From Eutreptiella sp. 'Long Island Sound 2002' (Eukaryota; Euglenozoa; Euglenophyceae; Eutreptiales; Eutreptiaceae): 64,000 bases of DNA. The translations under genes and the position numbers were made by a program. The stretch covers positions 121,709,843 through 121,773,842 of the forward strand of contig OZ038381.1 in NCBI GenBank assembly GCA_964036045.1. Reading direction: 5' to 3'. Shown here piece by piece: positions 49,240 to 60,124 of the stretch. The notes beneath the pieces are model-generated. The model had not been told where the DNA came from. It made no database searches and saw nothing but the letters and a program-made list of their open reading frames with translations. Each line of letters begins with the position of its first letter. Positions within the stretch are counted from its first letter, which is position 1.

Positions 49240-50750
49240 TGATGTTAGCCCTCCTCCTCCTAACCCTCTGCCTACATGTGGTGGCCCGCCCACGGTGGCT
49301 AACGGGGGCGTGGGTGGTAAACTGCGGGGCGGCGGCGACACAACCACGCTCCCCGGCGGCCTCCCGGACACGCCCAGCGGTGACGGTGGGTACGGCAGAA
49401 GTTCCAGCCCCGGCGACCCCCCCCCTAGGGAGGCCCTAGGGCCCGCCCGGCAGGAGAGTATCTGTACGACCACAGCCCACGAGGGCGCCCCGGGACGAGG
49501 TGATGGCCCGGGGTCCCCCCGGGGGGGGGAACCAGCCCGGGCAGTGGCAAGGGGCCCCACGCCGGAGTGGGGAGGTGGCGGTATGGTAGGGGGCACAGCC
49601 GCCGCGGCACTCCGGCTCCTCCTCGCAGCGGGAGTGACCGGGACGGCAGCCAGGGATTCTGCCCCCCCCCCCCCCCCTTGGGGAGCTGAATCTCTCAAGG
49701 GGCTGACAAGAAACGTACGCCGCCTAACCGGGGAGCAAGGGGGGCTGGAGCGCAGCAACTGAAGGTGGCGGCGCGCCCGCGCCCAAGCCTGCCGACCCCG
49801 ATGCCCGGCCCGACAGAGGCGCCGACCCTGGAGCGGGCAGGCAGCGGGATCCGCTGAACCGGGGAGCCATGGGGGTGGGATGGGAACAAGCCGAGGGCGA
49901 TAGCGGGCCCGAAGCCATGCCAGCCCGTGCCATCACCCGGACCAACGGAGGCGCCAGTCACGACGCTCCGGACCGACCACCCGTCCCCCGTGACTCCACC
50001 TCGGCTTTGCCCAGGGCTGACGATGGTAGTAACGGCGGCGGGCTCAGCACCGGCGGGTCCCCCCCCATGTTGGGCCTGGAGCCCGGGCCCTCAATGCGGC
50101 AGGAGGGCTGTCTATACGCCCATAGCCCACGAGGGCGCCCCGCGGCGAGGTGATGGCTCTGGTCCCCTATTGGTGGGTTGGCCCCGCCGGGGCGGTGGCA
50201 GGGGGCCCAAGTTTTGCGTGGGGCGGTCGCGGGATGGCATGGGACCTAGCCGCCGCGGTGATGCGACTGTGCTTTGCGCTGGGCGCCGCCGGGCACATGT
50301 CATGGGGCATACCCCCTCTCCCCACCCCTCCGCCAGAACCGACGGTGACCACGGGCCGGGCTGATAGGGCTCGCCGGCTCACCGAGGACTTGCAGGGATG
50401 GGCCCCACGACGGCGCGAAGCCCTCCCCCCCACCCCCCTCCAGCCGCGGCCCCGGCCCTCGTGCAACCTGCCCTTGCCCCCCCGCGACCTGCCGCCGGCC
50501 TTTTTTGCCTATGGCACGTGGTCTGGGAGGACGTGGACGTGGACGAGGGCGGGGGCGAGGGTGGGGTAACGCGGCCCCGCCCCCCCCTCCCCCTCATCGA
50601 GCACCAGCCGCGGGCACCATGGTCTCGCCCTGCTCCGTTCGTGGTACCGCCAGGCCGCCCTAGTGTTCCCCATCCCCCACTAGCGCCGGGGATGGGGCAG
50701 CACCGTCCGTGCCTTGGCCCCCCTCGTGGGGCTGCTCCCCGGGTTCCTGC
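49237..50750 (+). pseudogene. LINE spacer and 5' part of ORF2, with internal duplication
   Basis: The ORF1 terminator overlaps an ATG (TAATGATG at 49237-49244), opening a 66-codon hydrophobic-start frame. Overlapping stop and start codons occur between ORFs in some LINEs and allow reinitiation. Further on, a frame from ATG 50153 reads WWVGPAGAV..., RARRLTEDLQ and runs 139 codons; another frame near 50710 gives APLVGLLPGFLRPLV. An imperfect direct duplication places 49330-49700 against about 49970-50360 (offset about 648 bp; shared GCCCACGAGGGCGCCCCG). A C16 run (49662-49677) breaks the frames. I place this between ORF1 and the endonuclease by order only; no catalytic motif is visible. Confidence 0.45.
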
Positions 50751-50793
50751 GCCCCTTGGTACACGCTAGAAGACCCAATCTCGTTCTAGCCTA
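50751..50793 (+). repeat. Left terminal inverted repeat of foldback element
   Basis: Matches the reverse complement of 58157-58199 at 40 of 43 positions; differences are at 50769, 50786 and 50790. It begins GCCCCTTGGTACACGCTA. Confidence 0.88.
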
Positions 50794-50969
50794 GGCGCCG
50801 GTAGAGTGGCTAGAACAAAAAAAAGTTGTGGTTGCCCCGACCCATGGGCATAGGGGGGCGGGGGTATGAAGGGTGCAAATTGGACCCCTATTACCATACT
50901 CGGGGGTCCATACCTTGATCTTCAGAAAAACACATTTTTGACCTCAAATTCAACAAGTACAAACACCCG

Positions 50970-51075
50970 GTATAGCGACGTTCCAGCGACGTTCTAGCGC
51001 CATTCTAGCGCCGCCCCGCTAGAACGGTGCTAGTGCATCGCTAGGACGCTTCGCTAGAACAAGGCTAGAACAAAA
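50970..51075. repeat. CTAG-rich motif cluster, sub-terminal left
   Basis: Tandem and inverted copies of a GCGACGTTCTAGCG-type motif and its complement CGCTAGAAC. The same motif family appears at the centre of the large palindrome (about 52468-52560), with a diverged TTCTAGGCTAGAAC form near 58123-58160. Confidence 0.75.
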
Positions 51076-51185
51076 ACATGCATCCACATTTGGCAAAGTA
51101 AAAGATACCAATGTGGGAAGGGGGTTTCCATGACACATAGACACGTAGAAACCATCACATTTGGTACATGTCTAGTCATATGAGC

Positions 51186-51720
51186 ACACAATGACACACA
51201 CACGCACACACATGCACGCACACATTTTGACATAGGCACGGGCACTGTGGGGCTGCCCTCCCTTCAACCGTTGGTGGGGGGGGGGGGCGTCTTTGCTTTT
51301 GTCACACATTTTTCAGGGGGGGCTTGAGAACTAGCTTGGGGGGTGTTCAACTCAGGGGCCCGGGAGGGTGTTCTTTTCTTTGTTTCACTAGTGGGTTTTT
51401 ATTGGAATTTTATGACATTTGACGGACAAAATGCAATTTCAAGTTGCAGGTGTGCCATGCAATGGTGTGCAGTGTTGTGGTGTGTTGTGGTCTCGTAAAA
51501 TGTAAAGTGGTGTCATGTAGTGTGGTGTGCCGTGGTGTGCTGCAGGCTGCTGTAGTGTGTGATCTGCTGTGGTGTGCTATACTATGCGGGGGGGGGGGGG
51601 GTTAGTGTGTTGTGGTCACATGACGTGCCCTGTGGTGTGCTGTGTTGTCATGTGGTGTGCTCGGGTGTCATGTGGTGTGGTCTGGTGTCATGTGGTGTGG
51701 TGTGGTCTGGTGGGGTATCG
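51186..51720 (+). repeat. Left inner inverted arm
   Basis: Near-identical in long stretches to the reverse complement of 57585-58075. Shared stretches include TTTTGACATAGGCACGGGCA, CTGTGGGGCTGCC, TTTGCTTTTG, GGGAGGGTGTTCTTTTCTTT, GAAATGCAATTTCAAG-type sequence and TGTTGTGGTCTCGTAA. Beyond that it becomes GT-rich (GTGGTGT repeats). Confidence 0.88.
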
Positions 51721-52870
51721 TGCGGTAGAGTTGCCTGTCTGGTTCGTTGAATGGTGTGATGTTTCCTTGGCAAACGGTTGTTTGGCAGCTTGGGTTATTT
51801 CTTGGGTGTAATTGGGTGTAATTACATGGGTACCCACAGACATGACATCGCACACCATACAACAGCATACGGCGACACACACCGCATGGTGCAAACACCG
51901 CACAGCATGCCCGAACCAGCCAAACACGCAACAGATATCCCAATCTGCCAAACAACCCAACCTGCCAAGCAACCAACACACCATTCAACCAACCGGACAG
52001 GCAACCCTATCGCACGATACACCACCACACCACACGACACCACATGACACTGTGTTGTAGTCTGTTGTGTGTATGATCTATTATGGTGTGCTATACTGCG
52101 CAGTGGCGTGGTGTGTTGTGGTCACATGACGTGCCCTGGTGTGTTGTGTTGTCATCTGGTGTGGTCGGGTGTCATGTGGTGGGCTGTGGTGGGGTATCGT
52201 GCAATAGGTTTGGCTGCCTGGTTGGTTGAATAGTGTGTTGGTTGCTTGTTTGCTTTGGTTGGTGAATACGTTGTGTTGTTTCGCAGCTTGGGTTATTTGA
52301 TGGCGGTTAAGCCGTTTGGGGCATGTTGTATGGTGTCTGCACCCTATGGTGTGTGCTGTGGTATGCCGTTGTATGCTCTGTGATGTCATGTCTGTGGGTA
52401 CACATGTATTTGCTGCCATTCCAAGGGAAGGGGGAGGGATTGGTAAGCATTTACTATTTTTGTTCTAGCGGCGCTCGCGGGAACTGTTCTAGCGGCGTTC
52501 CAGCGACGTTCTAGGGCTGTCGCTAGAACGTCGCTCGAACAGTTCCCTAGAACGCCGCTAGTACAAAAATATTAAATGCTTACTAGCCCCCCCCCCCCCC
52601 GTTGGAATGGCAATAATTACATGTGTACCCACACACATGACATCGCACAGCATACATCGGCATACGGCACCACACACCACAGGGTGCAGACACCACAGAA
52701 CATGCCTCAACTGGCTAAACACCCAACAAATAACCCCAGCTGCCAAACAACCCAACGTGCCAAGCAACCAACACACCATTCAACCAACCACACCAACCAC
52801 ACCACATGAAAAGACAACACTCCACAACACACGTCATGTGACCACAACACACTACCCCCCCCACACAGTA
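51550..52870. repeat. Four alternating inverted GT/CA blocks (two large palindromes)
   Basis: Blocks 51600-51790, 51800-52050, 52090-52420 and 52610-52870 are the same sequence in alternating orientation. Landmarks in one sense are TGGGTACCCACAGACATGAC, TGCCAAACAACCCAAC and CACACCATTCAACCAAC; in the other, GTTGAATGGTGTG or GTTGAATAGTGTG, GCAGCTTGGGTTATTT and ACATGACGTGCCCTG. The first pair is centred near 51,805. The second is centred near 52,515 on a smaller palindrome. Confidence 0.85.
52445..52585. repeat. Central palindrome of CTAG motifs
   Basis: Arms TAAGCATTTACTATTTTTGT (about 52443) and ACAAAAATATTAAATGCTTA (about 52563) are inverted. Between them, TTCTAGCGGCG-type motifs are mirrored as CGCCGCTAG and CGTCGCTAGAACG-type forms around 52,515. 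A C14 run (52587-52600) follows on the right only. Confidence 0.8.
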
Positions 52871-52929
52871 CAACACACCACAGGCAATCACACACTACAG
52901 CAGACCGCAGCGCAGCACAACACACCACA

Positions 52930-55900
52930 CCATACCGAGTGTCGCAGGAGTTGCACTGCCCATTGCCCTCAGCCGGTGCGGCAGTGCATTGCAGGAGTTG
53001 CATTGCCCGATGCCCCCCGGCAGTGAGGCAGTGTGTTTAAGGAGTGCCAATGCCCACTGCCCCCAGGCAGTGCGGCGGTGCGTTGCACGAGTTCCACTGC
53101 CCACTGCCCTGAGGCAGAAAGGCACTGTATTGTAAGAGTTCTAGTGCCCACTGCCCCCAGGCAGTGAAGCGGTGGGTAGCGGGAGTTCCACTTCCCACTG
53201 CCCCCAGGCAGTGGAGCACTTGATTGCAGCAGTTACACTGCCCACTGCCCCCAGGTGGTGCGGCGGTGCATTGCAGGAGTTCCACGGCCCACTGCCGCCA
53301 GGCAGTGAGGCGGTGTATTGCAAGAGTTTCACTACCCACTGCCACCGAGGTAGTGGGGCGGTGCATTGCACGAATTGCACTGCACACGGCCGCCAGGCGG
53401 TGCGGCAGTGCGTTGCAAGAGTTGCACCGCCCACTGCCCCCAAGCAGTGAGGCGGTGTATTGAAGGAGTCCCACGGCCCACTGCCCTCCGGCAGTCGGGC
53501 GGTGCGTTGCTGGAGTTGCACTGCCCAGTACCCCGAGGCAGTGAGGCGATGCATTGCAGGATTTCCACGGCCCACTGCCCCCAGGCCGTGAGGCGGTGTC
53601 TTGCAGAAGTTGCACCGCCCACTGCCCCCAGGCAGTGAGGTGGTGCATTGCGGAAGTTTCACCGCCCACTGCCCCAAGGCAGTGAGGGGGTGTGTTGCAG
53701 GAGTTTCACCTCCCACTGCCCCTAGGTAGTGGGGCGGTGCGTTGCAGGAGTTCCATCGCCCACCGCCCTCAGGCGGTGAGGCAGTGCATTGCAGGAGTTC
53801 CAGTGCCCACTGCCCCCCGGGCAGTGAGGCGGTGCGTTGCGGGAGTTGCACTGCCCACTACCCCCCAGGCAACGAGGCAGTGCATTGCAAGAGTTGCACC
53901 GCCCGCTGCCCCAGGCAGCGAGGCGGTGCGTTGCAGGAGTTCCATTGCCCACGGCCTCTAGGCAGTGAGGCGGTGAATCGCAACAGTTGCACCGCCCATT
54001 GCCCCCAGGCAGTGAGACGCTGCGTTGCGGGAGTTCCACTGCCCACTGCCCCCACGCAATGAGGCAGTGCATTACAAGAGTTGCACCGCCCACTGCCCCC
54101 AGGCACTGAGGCGGTGCGTTGCGAGAGTCCCACTGCCCACTACCCTCAGGCAGTGAGGTGGTGCGTTGCAGGAGTTCAACGGCCCACTGCCCCTAGGCAG
54201 TGAGGCGGTGCGTAGCAAGAGTTCCACTGCCTGCTGCCCACGTTGCAGGAGTTCCACTGCCCACTACCCCCCAAGCAATGAGGCGGTGCATTGCAAGAGT
54301 TGCACCGCCCACTGCCCCCCGGCAGTGAGGCGGTGCGTTGCGGGAGTCCCACTGCCCACTACCCTCAGGCAGTGAGATGGTGCGTCGCAGGAGTTCCACT
54401 GCCCGCTGCCCCCAGACAATGGGGCGGTGCGTAGCACGAGTTCCACTGCCCACTTCTTGAGGCAGTGCGTTGCAGGACTTCTCCTGCCCACTGCCCCCAG
54501 TCAGTGGGGTAGTGCATTGCAGGAGTCGCATCGCCCACTAGGAGTCCCACCGCCCACTGCCCCCGGGCAGTAACGCGATGCGTTGCAGGAGTTCCACTGG
54601 CCACTGGCCACAAGCAGTGAGGCAGTGCCTTGTTGGAGTCCCGCCTCCCACTGGGAGTCCCACGGCCCAATAACCCAGGCAGTGAGGGGATACGTTGCAG
54701 GAGTTCCACTGCCCACTGCCCCCAGGCAGTGAGGCAGTGCACTGCAGAAGTTCCTCTACCCACTGCCACCGGGAAGTAAGGCGGTGCACTTCAAGAGTTC
54801 GACTGCCCACTCCCCCCAGGCAATGAGGCAATGGGTTGCAGAAGTTGCACTGCCCACTGCCCCCAGCCAGAGAGGTAGTCTATTGCAGGAGTCCAACGGC
54901 CCGCCGCCCCCAGGCAGTGCGGCAGTGCAATGCAAGAATTGCCATGCCCAGTGCGCCCAGGCAGTGCGTCAAGATATTGCACGAGTTCCACTTCTCACTG
55001 CCCCCAGGCACTGAGGTGGTGTATTGCAAGAGTTGTACTGCACACTCCCCCCAGGCGAGGAGGCGGTGCGTTGCACGAGTGCCATTGCCCACGGCCCCCA
55101 GGCAGTGAGGCAGTGCATTGAAGGAGTCCCACTGCCCGCTGCCCCCAGGTAGTGAGGCAGTGCGTTGCAGGATTCCCACTGCCCACTGCCCCAAGGCAGT
55201 GCGGTAGTGCGTTACACGAGTTCCACTGCCCACTTCCCCCCCGGCAGTGCGGCAATGTGTCGCAGGAGTTCCACTGCCCACTGCCCCCACGCGGTGCGTC
55301 ATTGCATTGCAGGGGTTCCACTGCCCACTGCGACCGGGAAGTAAGGCAGTGTATTGCAGGATTTCCGGTGCCCACGGCCCCAAGGCAGTGAGGCAGTGCG
55401 TTGCAAAAGTTGCAGTGCCCACTGCCCCCAGCCCGAGAGGCAATCTATTGCAGGAGTCCCACTGCCCGCCGCCCCCAGGCGGTGCGGCGTTGCAATGCGG
55501 GAATTGCCCCGCCCATTGCCCCCACGCAGTGCGTCAGGATATTGCAGGAGTTCCACTGCTCACTGCCCCCAAGCACTGAGGTGGTGTATTGCAAGAGTTT
55601 TACTAACTCACTGCCACGGTGCCTCAGTGCGTTGCAGGAGGTCCATTGCCCGCTGCCCCCAGGCAGTGAGGCAGTGCATTGCAGGAGTCCCACCGCCCGC
55701 CGCCCCCAGGCAGTGAGGCAATGCGTTGCAGGAGTCCCACTGCCCACTCCCCCCAGGCAGTGCGGCAGTGCATTGCAGGAGTCGAACTGCCCACTGCCCC
55801 CACGGAGTGCGGCAGTGCATTGCAAGGGTTGCACTGCCTGCTGTCCCCAGACAATGACACGGTGCGTTGCAGGAGTCCCACTGCCCACTACCCCCAGGTA

Positions 55901-57240
55901 ATGAGGCAGTGTGTTGCAGAAGTCCCACTACCCACTGCCCCCAGGCAGTGAGGCAGTGCGTTACAGTAGTTCCACTGCCCACTGCCCCCGGGCAGCGCAG
56001 CAGTGTATTGCAGGAGTCCAATTGCCCACCGCCCCCAGGCCGTGCGGCAGTGCATTGCAAGGGTTGCACTGCCCGCTGCCGCCAGACAATGAGGCGGTGC
56101 GTTGTAGCAGTCGCACTGCCCACTCCCCCCAGGCAATGAGGCGGTGCGTTACAGGAGTCCCACTGCCCACTGGCCCGAGGCAGTGAGGCAGTGCATTGCA
56201 AGGGTTCCACTGCCCACTCCCCCAAGGCAAAGAGGCAGTGCGTTGCAGGAGTCCTGCTGCCCACTGCCCCCGGGCAGTGAGGCATTGCGTTGCAGGAGTC
56301 CCACTGCACAGTGCCCCTTGGCTGTGCGGTAGTGTGTCGCAGGAATTCCACCGCCCACCGCCCCCAGGCAGTGAGGCGGTGTATTGCAGGGGTTGCCCTG
56401 CCCACTGCCTGAGGCCGTGGAGCAGCGCATTTCAGGAGTCCCACTGCCCACTGCCCCCGGGCAGTGAGGCGTCGCGTTGCAGGAGCCCCACTGCCCACTG
56501 CCCCTAGGCAGTGCGGCAGAGCATTGCAGGAGTCCAACTGCCCACTGCTCCCAGGCAGTGTGGCAGTGCATTGCAAGGGTTGCACTGCCCGCTGCTCCCA
56601 GACAATGAGGCAGTGCTCTGCGGGAGTTGCACTGCCCACTGTCCCCAGGCAGTGAGGCAGTGCATTGCAAGGGTTGCACCGCCCGCTGCCCCCAGGCAGT
56701 GAGGCAGTGTACTGCAGGAGTTGCACTGCCCAGTGCCCCTAGGCCGTGAGGCATTGTATTGAAGGGGTTCCACTGCCCACTGCCCCCGGGCGATACGGCA
56801 GTGCATTGCAGAAGTGCCACTGCCCGCTGCCCCTAGGTAGTGAGGCATTGCATTGCAGGAGTTGCACTGCCCACTGCCTCCGGGATGTGAGGCAATGCAA
56901 GGCAAGGGATGCGCTGCCCACTGCCCCCAGGCACAGAAGCAGTGCATTGCAACAGGAGCGGGAACTCCACTGCCCACTGCCCCCGGGCATAGAGGCAGTG
57001 TTGAGCAGGAGTTCAATGGCGCACTGCCCCGGGGCGGTGAGGCGGTGTAATGCAGGAGTTTGCAATACCTACTGCCTCCAGGCAGTGAGGCAGAGCGTTA
57101 CAGGAGTAGCCCAGCCCACTGACCCAAGGTAGAGAGGCAGTGAAAAGCAGGAGTTGCACTCCTCATTGCCCCCAGGCAATGCGGCAGTGCGAAGCACGAG
57201 CTCCACTGCCCGCAGCCTTCAGGCGGTGAGGCAGTGTACC
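52930..57240 (+). repeat. 47-bp tandem array, about 92 hairpin-forming units
   Basis: Spacing of the TGCCCACTGCC landmark is 47 bp (53051, 53098, 53145, 53192, 53239). Each unit joins a GTGCRTTGCAGGAGT linker to a hairpin: two CACTGCC arms, a CCCA-type loop, then two GGCAGTG arms, potentially about 14 base pairs with a one-base asymmetry. Units vary; some pair changes keep the stem (for example CACCGCC with GGCGGTG near 53760-53790). A few units are truncated (about 54235, 54537 and 54650). Long open frames on both strands exist because 47-bp units read through variably; I do not regard them as genes. Confidence 0.9.
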
Positions 57241-57584
57241 ACTGCCCACTGCCCTCTGCCCACAACTACAGTGTAGCAAGGCACACACAGTGCAATGCAG
57301 TGCACAGCACCAAGTAGTGCGGCACCACACAGAAAACACTCATGGTGCAGCGCGACATGAAGGGTGCAGGGGGTCGATGAGTCCCTGTGTGACAGCGCAC
57401 AGGCGTCGGCGGAGCAATGCCAGCCAAGTGCGAGTGTGCACTGGTCCGGCTGTGCAACAACACACCAAGACACAGCGCGCAAACAACACACACAGCCCCG
57501 CCCGTTTACCTTTGCCTTTGGGTAGACATCTCGGTCATTGCCTTCAGGTAACAGCGCCTTCGGCACACCACACCACACCACACC
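57241..57584. other. Junction segment between array and right arm
   Basis: About 340 bp without the 47-bp period and without a clear match in the left half. It grades from array-like CAGTGCAATGCAGTGC sequence into CACACCACAC-rich sequence at about 57565. No coding evidence. Confidence 0.6.
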
Positions 57585-58075
57585 ACATCACACGAGGCCA
57601 CGGCACATGACACCAGACCACACCACATGACCCCGCAACAAACCACAGCGCACCTCATGTGACCACAACACAACACACCACACCACTACACAGCACCACA
57701 CACCATAGCAGATCACACACCACAACAGACCACCACACAGCACACCACACCACTTTACACCTTACGAGACCACAACACACCACAACACTGCACAGCATTG
57801 CTTGGCATACCTAGGACTTGAAATTGCATTTCGTTAGTCAAATATCCTAAAATTCCAATAGAAAACCACCTGCGGAACAAAGAAAAGAACACCCTCCCAG
57901 ACCCCTGATTTGAACACCCGCCCCCAAGGTAGTTCTCAAGCCCCGCTTGAAAAATGTGTGGCAAAAGCAAAGACCCCCCCCCCCCAACCAACGCTTGAAG
58001 GGCGGGCAGCCCCACAGTGCCCGTGCCTATGTCAAAATGTGTGCGTGCATGTGCGTGTGTGTGTGCGTGATAATT
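57585..58075 (-). repeat. Right inner inverted arm
   Basis: Reverse complement of 51186-51720, from CA-rich sequence through TTACGAGACCACAACACACC, AAGAAAAGAACACCCTCCC and CAAAAGCAAAGA to GTGCCCGTGCCTATGTCAAA. The segment corresponding to left-arm bases 50800-51180 is mostly absent here, so the arms differ by about 350 bp. Confidence 0.88.
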
Positions 58076-58156
58076 TGTTTTTTGTGTTCTACCCAGGCTA
58101 TTGTATCGCTGTAGTATTCATCTGTTCTAGGCTAGAACATCTAGGCTAGAGCGTTT

Positions 58157-58199
58157 TAGCCTATAACGAGATTGGGTCTTGTAGCGTGTACCAAGGGGC
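58157..58199 (-). repeat. Right terminal inverted repeat of foldback element
   Basis: Reverse complement of 50751-50793 with three mismatches; ends GCGTGTACCAAGGGGC. Confidence 0.88.
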
Positions 58200-58690
58200 C
58201 TCTATGACCTTCTGGCTGGGGCTTGGAACGGGTGGTGGCACACCCACCACTAGCGCGGGGACGGCCCGGTCTCGGTGTCCGCCGTCCCGCGCCCGGCGGT
58301 CGCGAGTTCGGGACTAAGGGGGCCAGTGTGGGCCAAACCCTGCAGTGGAGGTATCCCAAGTTCCCCTACTCGCGCACCCCCCAGCCGGAGGCCGGTAGCG
58401 CCCGCCTCCCCTTCACATGGCACTGGTACTTGGCGCCCATGCGGCAAGAGGAGACGGGCATGCTGCTATGGCGGCCGACCTGGCACGGCCGTGTGCAGCG
58501 CTGGGACGACCCCCCGCCTGCTGGGACCTCCGCCCGCACCGGCGCCTTACCCTCTTCGAGGGGGAGACGGCCGCCGGCAGGCCCCACACCGTGGGGGTGG
58601 ACTTATGCGGCCGGGTGTGGGATAATGACCCCGCCCGCCAGCCCCCCCCCCCCCCTCCTTGGGCGCGAGGTGACATGGAGGGGCGGAAAG
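58200..58690 (+). other. GC-rich sequence 5' of the endonuclease, probably LINE
   Basis: Compositionally like the LINE, and the frames suggest former coding (RRLTLFEGETAAGRPHTVG and VDLCGRVWDND at about 58540-58625). I cannot align it to a second copy or a named domain. A C14 run (58642-58655) precedes the recognisable endonuclease part. It may be the worn middle of the endonuclease domain. Confidence 0.4.
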
Positions 58691-59707
58691 CTGCATGCCC
58701 AAGTGGCGTACGGCATTTGAGCCGAGCCGGCCCTCAACTAGATTTTCTATGACCATGCCACACGGTACGTGGCGCGCCACGGGAGAGCCCCTCAGCTGGT
58801 GGGCGGGGCACCTCAACTTTGACCTCGACTACCCGCTGCGGGCGCCGCCGTCCGTCCTTGCGTCCCTCCTGACCTGCTGGCTGGTGGACGCGGACCTTGA
58901 GGTGGTGTCCGCCCTCGGGACGGACCCCCTCTGCTCGTACCAAGGCCCGGAGGGCACCCGCCCCTCGTGCATTGACGGGCTGCTGGTCGACACGCGGCTG
59001 GCGACGCTTTTGCACACGGCGGAACGGCTGCTGCGGGGGCCCATTCCGGGCCATGCCCCGGTACTCTTTGACCTCCACCTACGGGGCGCGTCGCAGCGGA
59101 TGGTGAAATTCGTTAGCCCCAAGCTGGTCGCGCCTGCGCCGCGGGAGAAACAAGAACAGCTCCTCTTTTACAACGCTTTCTAGACCCGCTGGAAGCCGGC
59201 TGGCGGGCGGCCCTATCCACCGGGCATCTGGACCGGGCCTGGGCTTTTTGGACCATGGACACGGAAGAAACCCTCGTCGTCTTGGCCTGCCCGGAAATCC
59301 CCCGGACTCCCTCCCAGCTGGGGCCACACTCCCGCTGGCCCCCTCCCACCTCCCCCGCGGCAGGGGTACCGACCAGCTGCTCCGGGATGTACACCTCTGC
59401 CCCAAGCAACGTCGGGATACCAAGGGTCCGCTTTCCTGCCTTGTGGCGCGCATTCAGGCGCCCCAGGTGCCCCTCGGGGACGTCCTCCGCTGGCGGGAAC
59501 GACCAGTGCGAGACGTGGGCGTCGTGCCGCGTAGGGTACAACAGGCTTGGGCGGCGCTCCGGCGTCGCCTCGAGAGGCTCCTCGCGCTGGGCCCGGAGTA
59601 TGCAAGCCTGGAGCTAGACGGTTCGCACGACCGGCTTGCCCCATTGGCGTCCCTCCGCCGCCTCCGCACATCGCTAACGGGCAAGGTCGGGGCCACGCTC
59701 CGGGCGG
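58691..59707 (+). pseudogene. LINE ORF2: end of AP-type endonuclease and linker
   Basis: This plus-strand stretch matches the C-terminal half of an apurinic/apyrimidinic-type endonuclease as carried by LINEs, which nicks target DNA for reverse transcription. It has the FDLDYPLRAP region, a substrate-binding-like PSCIDGLLVD (about 58961-58990) and IPGHAPVLFDL (about 59043-59075). In the last, the usual Ser-Asp-His is Pro-Gly-His. Linker sequence follows, ending VGATLRAG, with LEAGWRAALSTGHLDRAWAFW and ELDGSHDRLAPLASLRR. Frameshifts lie near 58,745, 59,155 (probably one lost base before CGCTTTCTAGAC) and 59,300. The LINE is interrupted at 59707 by the next insert and resumes at 61582. The N-terminal half of the endonuclease is not recognisable. 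Confidence 0.75.
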
Positions 59708-59965
59708 GGGGGGGGGAGACTCCACGGGTCCTAGGACGACAACTACCCCTGCCCCCCCCCCCCCGGCCCCCCCCTAGGGGCCTTCGGCCAACAATGAGTT
59801 GCCCAAGGTGTCGCCCTCAGGCGTTCATGGGCGCCTAAGGCGCCCGATGCTCCATTAACACCAAAGGTGTCCTAAGGAAAATTTTGTCCAATTTGCACCC
59901 GAAGACTATCCTTAACCGCAACCTCGTCTCTAACACCCACCCCCAACCCTCAGCCTACTCCTATC

Positions 59966-59989
59966 CTTACACCTAACCCTAACCCTAAG
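59966..59989. repeat. Short CCTAAC-type tandem (telomere-like)
   Basis: Three or so units reading ACCTAACCCTAACCCTAAGC. A second degenerate patch CCTAGCCCTAACCCTAGCC lies near 61111-61130. After each patch comes a related word (AGATTGAATATTGGGACC at 59992; AGATTGAGTGCTGGGGTCC at 61157). Both are inside the 1.87 kb insert, so this is not a chromosome end. Confidence 0.6.
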
Positions 59990-60124
59990 CAAGATTGAAT
60001 ATTGGGACCGAGCTGGTGGGGCAGGGAACATCAGTTATGACTGGTGAGGGACATCAAGAATGATTCACACATTGATGGCTCTTGACAAAGTGAAATCAGC
60101 TTGCAAGTGAACCCTATCACCACG

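Larger units (their letters stand above)
50751..58199. mobile_element. 7.45 kb foldback element with long inverted arms
   Basis: Terminal inverted repeats of 43 bp (40 matches by eye) define the ends: 50751-50793 and 58157-58199, sharing CCCCTTGGTACACGCTA and AAGACCCAATCTCGTT. Inside them, longer inverted arms match (51186-51720 with 57585-58075). Next come GT/CA-rich blocks in alternating orientation, then a central array of 47-bp hairpin units. No transposase or other coding domain is present. LINE ORF1/ORF2-type sequence lies on the left and LINE endonuclease and RT on the right, both plus strand, so the element probably inserted into the LINE. I could not find a target duplication, and part of the endonuclease is missing, so a deletion may have accompanied insertion. 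Confidence 0.8.

Noticed and set aside
49239-49439. Small secreted protein (hydrophobic start, 66 codons)
   Set aside because: It lies in a decayed LINE between ORF1 and ORF2 and its tail is part of a duplicated spacer; the hydrophobic start is probably incidental.
53037-57132. Long Cys/Gly/Thr-rich frames (up to 372 codons) in the 47-bp array, resembling a repetitive secreted protein
   Set aside because: Several overlapping frames on both strands are equally open because unit length and variants permit it; composition mirrors the repeat, with no start context or domain.
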